Of a stretch of 64,000 nucleotides of DNA, positions 12,046 through 24,126 are shown piece by piece; the stretch's first letter is position 1; each line of letters opens with the position of its first letter. A program made the translations under genes and the position numbers. The DNA is taken from positions 1 through 64,000 of the forward strand of contig NW_020825358.1 of NCBI RefSeq assembly GCF_003286085.1. Direction: 5' to 3'. The notes below the pieces were generated by a model. That model ran no database searches, was not told where the DNA came from, and worked only from the letters and a program-made list of their open reading frames with translations. This DNA is from Drosophila persimilis (taxonomy: Eukaryota; Arthropoda; Insecta; Diptera; Drosophilidae).

Positions 12046-13849
12046 GCAAGAGTTATATGTCTGCTGGCCAACCAATCTGTGAGATACATTCTATAATTGT
12101 TTTTCTTTTTCGGGGCTCTCTCTAGGTGATGCAATGATGTCCCACAGAGGCCCCTTTCCATTCGAGATACACCTGCAATACATACACAACCATGGATGTA
12201 TCTGTAGATGCATGTATCTTTCGCACATCTCTCAAAATTGTAGACATTTTCATTACGTGGTCATTACCCCGTTGCAGGCCATTACTATTATGTTGGATTT
12301 TATTGCTTTATAAGCGCATTTTAATTTTTGCCTTTCGCCGCAAAAGCCACAAAATTTATATGTATCTCGGGCCGGCTCAGAGAGCCTAGAGCCTCCGACT
12401 CGGACTCGGACTCGGACTGGTCGGGTCGTAAAAAATGCATGGCACATACGATGCGAGATGATGACCGAACACTGGCCGCAAAAGGGGAGTGGATGGGCGG
12501 CGGAGAGGGGACAGGGGGGGGACTGTGGGGACAGCTCGTATCATGTGCCATGTCCGTTGTCAACGCCATCGTCCGAGACGTCGACATTCGATGTCTGGTG
12601 TCTCTTGGCCACGTCAAATGTGTCTTTTGTGAAAGGCAACCAAATTACGACGATGCAGATACATTTGTATCTGAATGGATATGGATGATGCTCTCTTGCC
12701 ACGTTTGCAATTTGCAATGAAAGGAAAGGCAACGCTGCACTATGTGGCTCTGTCCAGCAATTATTAGCAGCCTCCTTGGCTACCGTCTCTCCCCTCTCCC
12801 CTCTCGTCTCTCGTCTCTCGTCTCTCGGCACTCGTCTCGGCCTGCCTTTGACGCTGATTGATTGCGTTGGTAACTAATCTGTACATTTATTGAGTTATCT
12901 GCTTGGAATTTTTAATTTTTCACCACCAGGGCACCCCCCTTCCCCCCCCCTGGACGGCTGTTCCGCGCTTTTGCCAATTAAAAGCAAACGGTTTTCTGCA
13001 ACGCAATTAAATGGCATTTAACGGCCAGAGCCAAATCGCTTCCTCATAGGCAGAGTGCCAGCCCCAGCCCCAGCCTCAGTTCCAGTCCCATTCCAATCCC
13101 AAAAACATAAATACTCTCGCACTGATTCCTCCTCCTCGATGGCCGAGGGTCTAACCCGTTTTTTCTTATTTTTTTTTCGCGGTTTCGGTTTCGGTTTTCG
13201 GTTCCGGTTCGGAGCATGTTGTGGCAGCATTTGGACATTGAACATGGCCACGCAGCACGCAGCTTATCAATCGTGCCACTGGCATTCAGGTCCTACAAGT
13301 TTGCTATTAATTTGTGGCACTCTCCCTCCCCAACGTCGTCGTGCCGTGCCCCATCTGCTTTGCATTTCAGCAGCTGCCTTGTTGAGCTGTCAGCCGTGGC
13401 TGGAAGCGCCTTACCGACTGGTTGGCTCTCTCTCTCTAGAGCCGGGACTGGCACTGCGACTGGCACTGGCACTGCCTCTTTCGGCGCTTGGTTATTAATG
13501 AAGTCAATCAGCAATTTTGACAGAAATTTATCTATAAGCGTCGGCATTCTGCCAGGCAACATGTTGCACGGCTCGTCTCTCACTCGCTTTAGAGCCTGCA
13601 ACTGCTGCATGTTGCTAATTTTGTGTGGCACCCCAACCCCACCCCACTCCACCCCACTCGGGGACGTGTTTGGCCAGCGCCTAACTGTAGTTTGTTTATC
13701 TTATTTATTTAATTTTTTGCCTAATGTTAATTCGGAACCTGTTTAATTACCCAACTAGAAGTTGCTGCCACAATTTCAATTAAAGTGCGCCGCATGTGGG
13801 GCCAGGGCACAGGCGAACCAAGCGTACATATCACTATATAGTATTTCCA

Positions 13850-14745
13850 CTGATTTTAGATACTTTTTCAAGCAGGTCCTATCGGTTGTGCCATGAATTT
13901 TATGCTTAATAGTATCTAAAGATAGTTTTGTACATGTTGAGATACTTTTTGAAAGAGATTTGGTTATGGGATGGCATTTCGCATCATTATAGATACTTTT
14001 TAGAGGAAACCTATAAGAAATAGTATCTACAGATAGTTTTGTATATCTTAAGATACTTTTTGAAAGAGATTTGGATATGAGATGGCATTGTGTAGAGGTA
14101 TAGATACTTTTTAGAGGAAACCTATAAGAAATAGTATCTATAGATAGTTCTGTATATATTTAGATACTTTTTGAAAGAGATTTGGTTATGGGATGGCATT
14201 TCGCATCATTATAGATACTTTTTGAAGGAAACCTATAAGAAATAGTATCTACAGATAGTTTTGTATAAGTTAAGATACTTTTCGAAGGAGATTTGGATAT
14301 GAGATGGCATTTTGTATCGGTATAGATATTTTTTGAAGGAAACCTTTATGAAATAGTATCTACAGATAGTTCTTTATATATTTAGATACTTTTTGAAGGC
14401 GATTTAGATATGAGATGGCATTTTGTATAGTTATAGATACTTTTGGAAGGAAACCTATAAAAAATAGTATCTACAGATAGTTTTGTATATGTTTAGATAC
14501 TTTTTGAAAGAGATTTGGATATGGGATGGCACTTCGTATCATTACAGATACTTTTTAGAGGAAACCTATAAGAAATAGTATCTACAGATAGATCTGTGTA
14601 TATTTAGATACTTTTCGAAGCAGATTTGGATATGGGATGGCATTTCGTATATTTATTGATACTTTTTGAAGGAAACCTACAAGAAATAGTATCTATAGAT
14701 ACCCAAGTATTAATTAAAAGATGCAGATAGGTCTTTAGATACTTT
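13850..14745. repeat. 111-bp tandem array (about 8 copies)
   Basis: The string GATACTTTTTGAAAGAGATT or a close variant starts at 13941, 14052, 14163, 14274, 14385, 14495, about 14607 and about 14738. This gives a very regular period of 111 bp that decays at the right end. Each monomer carries GAGATTTGGATATGGGATGG, a second AGATACTTTTT, GGAAACCTATAAGAAATAG and an inverted AGTATCTACAGATAG. Copies differ at a few positions each, mostly single-base changes. There is no open frame. Confidence 0.95.
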
Positions 14746-16026
14746 TTGAAGAAGAATCAAGGTATTCCCTACATCTTTAGATACTTTTTCCATTTCTATG
14801 AATGATATGCAAAAGTATCTCAAGCAGAGTACTCACACATTGTTCGTAGCACCTTTAGATACTTTTAAATACTCTTCTGGCCACTGGCCATGTGTAGATA
14901 CCCCATTTGAACGCTGAGTATCTGCAAGATTCTTTCCAGTTTCCGCTTAATTGAAATTTTTCGCATATTCTTTTTTGTGGATTCCCGCAATTTGTATCTT
15001 TCTCTCTGGCAGCAATTTGCGGCGGCTTCTAACTGTTCATTTAACTATTGCCATTTGTTCCCCTCTCCCCAAGCCCCTCTTTCCCCCCCTTTTAATGAGC
15101 TAAATCAATTAACAGTTCACTTTTCTCCCCACTTGCTGGCCAAATTAATATTGATATCTTTTTGGTGGCCAAGGAAGTTGTTTGGCCATCGCCAATCGAG
15201 TTTGAATAATTAATTGCGACTGGCTCTCGCCTCTCGACTGGGCTTACAATGTTTCCAGCTCGCCGAGAAGCAACAACAACAACAACAAGAAAGAGAGTGA
15301 GAATTATCGGCACTTAATTGATGGCTAAATGAATGCAAACGGAGTGGCAGTTGCCCGATGGCCACGATAGGGAGATCTAGATCTAGCAGACTGGACCATT
15401 GATCACAGAGATGGCTGATCTGTTATCTACTGGGCGTAGATTCGAGCAGATACTTGCCCCTTATGATCACCGATTAGTCAAGGCAAATATCTGTTCTCTG
15501 TGATAGATACATTTCCGAGACAGTGCCAGCAACAGGCATCCCTCCTCTCTCTCTCCCAGCATTTGTTTTGCTTTTCCTTCGGCTCTGACCTTCCTCTTTT
15601 TTGCACCCACTAATTTTCCTCTCCCCCCCACCCAGAAAAAGTTTGCTTTTCTGCTTCCTAATTTCACTTTTCACAGGCAACGCTTTTTTTTCATTTTCCT
15701 TTGCTTTTCTTTTGATTTTTCTTCGAGGGAGCAGCAGCCCAGGGAAACTTTTTAATGTCGCGCGCGGCTGCTGGATGCCACTGGATGCCACTGGATGCCA
15801 CTGGATGCTGCAGCTAATTTAGCCCCAAGGAGTGGAATGCGAGAAAGGGTCGGGCAGGGGGGCGGGGGCGGGGGCGGGGTGGCAGCTTGGGCGCTCAGAC
15901 ATGGCCTGGCAGTGTCTTTGGTTTCATTTTCGCGCGAAAACCTCCTTGAGGTTTTTCCGTTCTCCGCCTTCAACGTTCGTTCATTTCCTTTTGCAATGAA
16001 ATTAAAAACAGCAAGGAGTCGTCCTT

Positions 16027-16049
16027 GCACACACACACACACACACACA
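16027..16049. repeat. (CA)n microsatellite
   Basis: About eleven CA units. Confidence 0.95.
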
Positions 16050-17646
16050 TAGAGCCAGAGAGAGAGCCGGAGAGCGACTGCCAGACGAGCAGGAGATGCC
16101 GGCAAAACTTTTGCCGGGAACCTAAATGAAAATGAGTAAAGTTCTCTCACCCACAGAGCCGCACGGAGGACCTCCTCTGGCGTCTCTCGTTGTTGATTAT
16201 GCACTTCGTCCTCATCGTCATCATCGTCGTCTGCCTTTTGCTTATTAACCCACTTTCGTCTGCTCTCTCTCTCTCTCTCTCTCTATCCCTCTCTGTCTTT
16301 TGGCCTGGCCCACAGCTGCCGGCTGTTTCTATTTCACATCTTGCTCTCGCTCTCTCTCTTTCTCTCTCTCTGTGTGTGTGGGGGGGGCTATGACGCTTTT
16401 TTTTGTGTCCTTGTTTTAATTTTAATTTTTGTTTGGTTCGCTTTTCCTTCTTCATGTCTGGGACTGGGTCTGGCTCTGGCTCTGGCCGTGGCTCTGGGAC
16501 TGGGACTGGGTCTGTGGCTTCTTGGCCTTTTTGGTGACGTCGTCGTCGTCGTCGCTCTTCCTCCTACACTTTTGGTGTCGTCATCGTTTTTTGTGCCTGT
16601 GCCTGTGCCTTTGTTTCTAGGTCAAGAACACAACTTTTTCTGCTTCCTTTAGGCCTCTGTGGAAAGGAAGAAGGCGTTTGACATTGAAATTTTAATTGAA
16701 ATGAAAAGGGAAACAGGAATCTACGCAAAACCATTGAATCTTCAGGGGTTATGGTGTTAATTGAGGGCAAAGGATCTATCTGGTGGAGGTATACAGAAAG
16801 TATCTGGAATGGTGAGTACAACGCCCCAGAAGCGAAGCGAGCACATAAGATGGCGGCTAGATATACATAGAAGAACGAACCGCTTAGATGCGCAGATACG
16901 CGGATACGCAGATACGTAGATACTTTTGTGCTTAGCTGCTGCCTCTGGTGGATGCCTCCTGCGGATGCCCAACTGTCATGCAAATGACATCACGCACTAT
17001 AGTCATCAATTTTGCTGAACATCAGTGGGAGCAGGGGCGGGGGAAAGGGGGCAGGGGGAGCACTGGAGCGGTGGCAGAGTGGCAGTGTGGCAGAAAGCTG
17101 CAAAGCAAATCCCTCGAAGCCCAAAAAAAGTGGGAAAGCGTCGAGGAAAACCCCCAAAAGCTCCAGCATGGGGGGATAGAGGGGATAGAGGGGATAGAGG
17201 GGATGGGGGGATGGGGGGATGTCTGTGTCGTGTGTTTGAGAGTTTGAAATATTCGCAATTGCGAATCCTGTCGTATTTGTCACAGGATATAGTACATATA
17301 CATATACTCTATATATACATATATATATACTCTCTATAGGGTGGCGGTGGGGGGAGGCAAAGGCAGCCAGGAGACATTATTATGATGGAATCCTATTTGT
17401 TACAAAGCATGCACGGTGCCGAGCCGCCGCCTCCTTCGAGTCAGTGCCAATGACAGACAGCCAGAGACAGTTCGGGATATCTCATCCCCAGGACGAGAGT
17501 GTCCTGGCGCAGAGTAAATTATGCTAATGTCAAAATAATGCATATTCAATGGGGACGCTGTGTGTGTTCCGCTCTGTGTGTGGGTGGAAAGTTTGATTTC
17601 TTCAGCCATCTTTAGATTGATTTTTCCACTGGATTTTCCCTGTCTC

Positions 17647-17669
17647 TGTGTGTGTGTGTGTGTGTGTGC
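17647..17669. repeat. (TG)n microsatellite
   Basis: About eleven TG units. Confidence 0.95.
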
Positions 17670-17860
17670 TAGGGAAAATCTTTATAAATCACATTTATGC
17701 TCCAGCTTCAAGTGCCAAAACTAATGATGGAAATAAATTCAGGAAAGCGCAGGACCAGAACAAGGACAATGCCGACTGCCACAACCAGAAGCTGAACCCG
17801 AACCAGAGCCAGAGCCACAGCCAGCCGCCGTCTCGCATCTCGCGTCTCTCTCTCTCGCAG

Positions 17861-17884
17861 AAATTGTGTACACAGGAAGGGGGG
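17861..17884 (+). other. Candidate 24-nt microexon
   Basis: A pyrimidine tract CGTCTCTCTCTCTCGCAG ends at 17860 and a donor GGGGTAAGTG begins at 17885. The 24 bases between would encode KLCTQEGG in the frame that is open. The length is a multiple of three. Against it, there is no CTAAT branch site and the region is full of TC and G runs that mimic splice signals. Confidence 0.12.
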
Positions 17885-19261
17885 GTAAGTGGGGGAGGGG
17901 GGCGGTGGGGGGGGCATGGGTGTTAAGGAGCACTCTGGTTGGGGCTGTGGTTCGCCGGGGACGCACTCAACTGTGTGCGCGGGCAATTTTTGGCTGCTTT
18001 TGACGCCAGGCCAATATGCAGTAAATCTGCCAGAATGTGCCTCTAGATTTTGGCATCAGCGTCAGTCCCCCCCCCCTCCCTGCTCCTTCGTTCCGTGCCT
18101 CGAAATGGGTTACATATTTTATGCTTAATATTTTGCATTTTATTCCGCTGATGGAGAGCGGGTACTGTACTTGAGATGGAGCTAGAGCCGGCGATGGAGC
18201 CCTTGTAATGTTTCCTTTGTGTAAAAATTGAAAATTCTTTTCCTTTGGCCAACAACAATTGTTTGTTATAGTTTTTTTTCTTCGGTGCTCTCGGAGTGCA
18301 CTCCCCGGATGGAGGATTAGGTATTTGTGGCATTGCTTTGCCTTTTCGATGAGATCTCTGGGAAAGCTTTTTTTTTGCTTTCACCGCTAGAATTAGAAAA
18401 TCAATAATACAATTTTCTTCTCTCTATTTTTGGCTTATCAACCCTCCCCACACACACACACGCACACAGAGAGAAACCCATGTGCTGCTGCAACCCTAAC
18501 TTGCAACAGAACTTGAGGTTAATTTGCATATTGTGTGTCCTCCCTTCGCTCCGTGCCCCTGCCCCCCCTCCTCACTGGACCCGTTTTCAGTGGATGCAAA
18601 AATTGCAAAATTGCAGAATGTAAAAATGTAAAATGTCGAATGCGTTGCAGAACTAATAAAAGGCAAAAAAAGGATGCGGGAAAGCAGTGACTGCGACTGC
18701 GACTGGTAGGGGGGAAGGGTAAGGGGGGGGCTGGGTGGAAATTTATGCAAATTTTCTTATTTGGTCCAACACTCTCCGGCACGAAACGAATCCGATCCGA
18801 ACAGTGCCCTGCCACTGACTCGATGCTTGTTATTGATTTGCAAAAATAAAAACTTGTCCGACGTTAATTTGCATAATCTGTACCCGTACCCTCTGTGCCC
18901 CCCTCCAGCCCTGCCGCTGGGTCCCTGGGTACTGGCTTGTTAAAGGATTTGCCAAAACCTTTCACTCTCTACCTCCATCCCTCTCCCTCCCTCTCTGTCT
19001 CTCTCTGAATGCATTGTTGACTTTGACAGACAGACACATCTCTCCATCTATCTGTGGCCGTGTGTATCTGTGTGTTTAGTCAAGCAAATATTTTGCCAAT
19101 GAGTGGAGTCTCTGAGAAAAGGTAAAACCAAGTGAAAATATTTGAAAATTGGTTTTGTCGGGGCGCACCTGACAAAGGAAAACATTCAACGAGCTCCTCT
19201 CGCCAGCCTCTCGCCAAGGTGTGGCAGACGTGGCCACGTCCTCTTCGAGGAGTATCTTCAA

Positions 19262-19264
<3 letters not shown>

Positions 19265-19299
<35 letters not shown>
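19265..19299. repeat. (TG)n microsatellite
   Basis: About 17 uninterrupted TG units. Confidence 0.95.
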
Positions 19300-19300
<1 letters not shown>

Positions 19301-19690
19301 TATCTGTCTGGCTATAATTCAATTCCCTTCAAAATCCACGACAGTTGAACAGAAACATGCGATGAACGAGGGGTGGGGGAGGGGGGGGGAGCATGGAGTC
19401 CTCTTGTCAGTTATTTTCCAACATTTTGATATGTACTTTTCCTGAAAAGGATTACCAAGGAGCCCAAAAAGAAAGCAGAAACCAGCGACAGCCGCAGATA
19501 CAATATTTGGTTTATTTCTCTGTCTCTCAGTTTTCTTCCTTTTTGGGAGTTGTTTTTTTTTTTTTTTTGCACATGCCAATATGGAAACGCCATGGCCAGG
19601 ACTCACCCTCACACTCAGCCACCACCCCACGCGCTGCAGCCCACCCCACAGCTCCCCGTGTGTGTGTCCCACGCTCACCCTCACCCTCGC

Positions 19691-19719
19691 TGTGTGTGTG
19701 TGTGTGTGCGTGTGTGTGT
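19691..19719. repeat. (TG)n microsatellite
   Basis: TG units with one CG interruption. Open frames on both strands here are artefacts of the repeat. Confidence 0.9.
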
Positions 19720-21223
19720 ATCTGTGCTTGTTGTTTGTATTTGTATTTGTATTTGTACAGCAACCATCAAACATTTGCTCATGTGTCTCTCGCCCGTCGA
19801 GCAGGCGAAAACCTGCCAAAAAAAATTTAACCATGTGTGTGCAAAAGAAAATGGCAGTCCACACACATGGACCCTCTGTGTGTGTGTGTGTGTGCGGTTT
19901 CTGGGGTGTAGATAGATGGTAGATGGTGGCAATTTCTCCATTTAGATGCAACGTTTTAGATTTTGAACTATGGTACAAACCCAACCCCCACAACCCACCC
20001 CCACCCCCACCACGACCTCCCCCTGGTATGTGTGTGTCATAAATGGCTTTGGCTGTGTCCTTTTTTTTTTTTTGTGGGCCTTATCTAAAACGATTTCACA
20101 TCGCGATTGATGTCGAAATGCGTGGCAGACAAATCGATTGGTGGATTGGGGATATTTCAAAGGAATTTGTAGATGAAAGCATTCGAAAGATGGCCAGAAT
20201 TGCCATGAAGCCTAGAGGACTTTGTAGAGGGGAATCCCCCCCGCCCCCTGAAGGCCCCGTCTTGTTAGTAAGTGTTTCCGCTACTGAGCTCATAATTGGC
20301 AGCCGGTAGACACCCCTTGCCCCTCGACAGGCCGGCGACAAACGAGCACTCAAACAATCCACCAGATTCCGTGCTCGAATCAATTCCCTAATTGACAGCC
20401 GAGCTGTTTTGCTGTTTTGCCGCCGTGTGCAACATGATTTGCAAATAATGCACTTGAATTTGCATAAAGAATTTGCCAAAAAAATATGCAAATTAGCCGC
20501 TGCGCCGTGATCGATGGGCATTGCAATTAAATCCAATCCTGCAGCTGCCAGCAGCTAAAAAAAAGGAGTACCCCTCAGGTAAGAGCCCGAAAAAAAAGCT
20601 CATTTGCATGAAAAAAGGAGAAACGAGATCATAGAAAGCGAAAGGGGTTCCCTACCCTCAGATACTCATTAGCATAAACACCCGAAAAAAAACACACACA
20701 CACAGACAGAGGACGAGGCGGAGGCCGTGAAGAGCGAATTGTGATGCTGTTCTAACAGCTGCCGGCCGGCTCCAGGTTCAACGAACCGCCAGGACACGGC
20801 GCCCATTTGTCTCACTAACCCAAATTAAAATTATGTTAATGAATGGCAGGACGAGCACGGAGAGCCAGAGGCAGCGGCCAAATCACGGCCAAGGACAACC
20901 ACGGCGCGTCCTGCGCTTCTCATTTGAGTAATGAGCGAAACAGGAAGCAGCATCGTATCGTGGTACTTGCTTTTCTGCTGCTCTGTCGTCCTGCTGCTCC
21001 TGTTACTTCGCCTTCGTCCTTCGCCGCTCATTAATTTTTGCCCCCTCGTCCTCGCATATTTTTTTTTTTTTTTGTTTTTTTTGCATATTTCCGCTGCCGC
21101 GCGCTCTGCGCTCTGCCTTCATTTCCGCAGCACAAATTTTTGCTGGGTTCCTCTTGGGGTTTAATTTTCATCGTCTCGCCGTGCGCTGTGTTTCATTTTT
21201 CATTTTGGACCGCGCTCATTTGA

Positions 21224-21310
21224 TGACGTCACAAAAGTGGCGAGAGCAGAGACAGAGAGAGACGGCGAGAGAGAGAGACGGCGAGAGAGCGACTGGAGAG
21301 AGCGAGAAAT
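21224..21310. promoter_or_regulatory. CRE plus GAGA-rich element
   Basis: A perfect palindromic CRE, TGACGTCA, at 21224..21231 is followed within 10 bases by about 70 bases of GAGAG/GGCGAGAG repeats. CRE is the known CREB/ATF site, and GAGAG is bound by GAGA factor and CLAMP. The pairing suggests a regulatory element, but no nearby gene start is established. Confidence 0.35.
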
Positions 21311-21784
21311 CTGGCCGATGAGAGACCGTCGAGAGACTCTCTGGGGCGCCTCTTGGCATAATTAAGTTTTTAATTTATGCAATTATTTTGCCGGCTGTGT
21401 GTCCTTTTCCTCTGTTGTTTTCGTAATGTAGGCCAGGATTCTCTACTGCCGGATGTGATGTTATTTTGGCGCGTCGCCTCTGCGGAAACGGTTGTGTGTG
21501 CGGCGGCAGGACGATCGAGGAGGCTTAAATAGGATCTTTAAAACACCATCTACAGAGCAGCCCCCATATCGTTCACTGTTTTTCCCCCAATAACTCGACT
21601 CGGTGACACTTTTTTTTTTCTTTCTTTTTTGTATGCCCGTGCTGTGATTTCGTATATAAAACATTCAAACTTGCAGTTTTCTTATGGAAAAAAAATTGCT
21701 GGAAACTGCTGGGAAAAGCCGCGTTTTATAGAAAGCCAGAAGTAACCGTTTTTAAAAAAGAGGAGCCAAAATATATTATATCTG

Positions 21785-22545
21785 AGGTTCTGTGATCCAC
21801 AAAAGATATCTAAGAATGTGCCAGATAAAACCAGATATTTTAATTGAATAAAGAAAATAATGAACTAAAAAATAACCTAAACTTTTGAATGTAATATAAA
21901 ATTCGTTAGATGAAAAAATTCTTTTTTAATATTGAAATAAATATTTGAAAGAAATAATTCATTTTTAATATTAAAATAAATATTTTGAAGAAACGAAAAA
22001 CTTAATTTTCATTATTAAAATAATAAATCTACGGAAGAAAAAATGCATTTCAAATATTGAAATAAATATTTCGAAGAAATAATTAATTTTCAGTATTACA
22101 GAAAAAATATTTAGAAGAAAAAATTCATTTTCAATATTAAAATAAATATTTGGAAGAAATCATTCATTTTCAGTATTACAAAAATAAATATTTGGAAGAA
22201 AAAATCCAAATGGAAAAATTCCAAATCGAAGAATCAATTCATTTTCAATATTAAAACAATAAATAAATTCCAGAAAAAATGCATTTTCATTATTAAAACA
22301 ATAAATAAATGGAAGAAAAAATTATTTTTAATATTAAAATAAATATATGGAAGAAAAAACTTCATTTTTAACATTGAAAAAATAAATAAGTGGAAGAAAA
22401 ATTAATTTTCAATATTAAAAGAAATGCTGGCTTTTCACAGAAAAAAAAAACAATCCACAAGAGGTGTTTTTTTTCTGTGATCCACAAAAACCACAAATAA
22501 AAATTACACCAGATTTTTAAATTTAATAAAGAAAACGATTTTAAC
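21785..22545. repeat. AT-rich island with short repeats between two long copies
   Basis: A string with TTCTGTGATCCACAAAA, then ACCAGAT, then TTTAATT/AATAAAGAAAA occurs at about 21788..21865 and again at about 22471..22545. Between them are roughly ten degenerate units of about 45-60 bp built on ATATTAAAATAAATATTT and GAAGAAA. No gene is present. Confidence 0.75.
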
Positions 22546-22852
22546 TCCGATAGAAAAGGACATAGATTCTCTTTTAATATTTGAGTTACTTCTGGCTTTT
22601 AAATTCCAGCATTTTTCCAGTTCAACAAAGGGCTTAAAAACCCCCCCCGTGGGGGGCACAGTATTACAAAAAAAATAGCACAAAAAAGATAACTGATTTG
22701 AAATCTCAGTAAAGTATAAAAATGTCCATAACTTTCGAAACAAAACTTGAAAAAACTTGCAAAAAAAATACTTGATTATTTCACAGACATTTGAGTTGTT
22801 CTTTTTCGTGGAAGTTTGTTCGTTTTTACTCACTTTTGATCACTTTATTCAA

Positions 22853-22866
22853 ACACTTACCTCAAG
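22853..22866 (-). other. Candidate 5' splice site (minus)
   Basis: The minus strand reads CTTGAG then GTAAGTGTTT, a strong donor with the intron starting at 22860. The sequence before it is an AT and pyrimidine run with no open frame of length, so it could at most end a non-coding 5' exon. It may be chance. Confidence 0.15.
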
Positions 22867-23788
22867 GAGTTGTTTATAGGAAAGAAGACAAAAAAAAATA
22901 TATATATATGTTCAACATTTCATTGGCTGCACAGTCGGATCGCATTTATGATTGTTTGATTGGATCTCTTTTGGTTCAAGTTCACTTTTTTGATGGCAAA
23001 AAATAGAAAAAATAATAGATGTTTGGAGCTGGATGGCTGGATGGCTGGATGGATCCATTGGCGCACAACCGCACCGAGACGCGTCACGTTAAGGAATGAT
23101 TTCGACTTTGACTCCAATAAGATACTTTGGCTTCAAGTTCCGTTCCGTTCTGTTCTGTTCTGTTCTGAGTTCGCGATTCGCTTTCTTATCACACGCGCGC
23201 ACGAATTGGAGTAATCAGGAGGCCGCAGTGGCAGTGGCAGTGGCAGCGACAGCGACAGCGGCAGCAGCGCAAGAGCAGAGCCAAGACAAAGTCCATGTCC
23301 AAGTGCAAGTCGAAGACCCGAAGAGGGCCAAGACCGTGTGGAAGGCCTGAAGGCGAGCCGGGCGCACCAGCCACCAGCCGGGCGCACGGCCCAACTGCTA
23401 CTGCCCACAAAGTTCTTTGCTGGCAGTTGTTTTTGTGGTCCGTTCAAGGCACACACCCTCACACACACACTGGCATGTACGTTGCACGTCCATTGGAAGC
23501 ACTCGAGTGGAAATGCCACCCCCAAATGGTCGACAACGACGTCAAGTGCTGGCAGCGGCGGCGGCAGCAGCGGCAGCGGCAGCAGAGCGGCAGTCCTGTC
23601 CCTTTTTGCCTGAAGTTCAAGTTGCGGCGCCTGCGCACTTGTGCCCGCTCAGCACTCGCTCTCTCTCGCTCTCTCTCGCTGTCTCTCTCTCGCTCGGTAT
23701 GGCCCTCTCATTCGTGCAGAGTCTCTCTGGGTTCTGTCTATCTCTTTCTATCAATTGCTACCCTCAGGTGTTGGGCAGGGTTGGGGAC

Positions 23789-23806
23789 GGGGGGGGGGGG
23801 GGGGGG
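23789..23806. repeat. G18 homopolymer
   Basis: Eighteen consecutive G. Confidence 0.9.
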
Positions 23807-24061
23807 CCAAACGATTGCAGTCTGCTTCCAGGCGTGTCAGCCATGGGAATAGCGGAATACCAAAGGAGGAAAAGTGCGTAAAATGTGCTACACCTCGTCG
23901 CCGGCAGCGGAGGGGTGGTGAGGGGGGTGAGGGGGGGAGGGTATACTCTTGGCCATTTGTTGAGCAGCACTGCCTTTAAGGCCTTCTCAATAGTTGCAGA
24001 GATGCCTCATCGTTGGCCTTATCAGGCAGCTGCCAGCCACGCATTTTGTCAAACACAACGC

Positions 24062-24126
24062 GGGGGGGGGGGGGGGGGGGGGAGGCAGAGAGCAGCAGGG
24101 GGTTGGGGCAGGGGGGGGGGGGGGGG
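24062..24126. repeat. G21 and G16 homopolymers
   Basis: Two long G runs (24062..24082 and 24111..24126) are separated by AGGCAGAGAGCAGCA and shorter G runs. They have strong quadruplex potential on the plus strand. Confidence 0.9.

Larger units (their letters stand above)
8946..13840. other. Non-coding, rich in AGATAC/GTATCT words
   Basis: No supported gene. Besides simple repeats there are numerous AGATAC and GTATCT hexamers, often facing each other over a few bases (for example GAGATACATGTACGTGTATC at about 10090 and AGATACATTTGTATCT at about 12657). Candidate donor CAA|GTAAGTAT on the minus strand near 10036 has no partner. Confidence 0.5.
14746..21740. other. Non-coding segment
   Basis: No recognisable gene. 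It has many TC/CA tracts, GGGACT/CTGGCT short repeats (16.46-16.52 kb), a GGGGATA array (17.17-17.22 kb) and a strong isolated donor AATG|GTGAGTAC at about 16811 without a clear acceptor. The CRE/GAGA element at 21.2 kb is listed separately. Confidence 0.5.

Noticed and set aside
19319..19993. 224-codon minus-strand frame
   Set aside because: It consists largely of translated CA tracts (HTHTHTHT).
20560..20595. CCCCTCAG|GTAAGAG as a recursive splice (ratchet) site
   Set aside because: The AG and GT are adjacent as required, but the pyrimidine tract is very short and preceded by an A run, so it is too weak to call.
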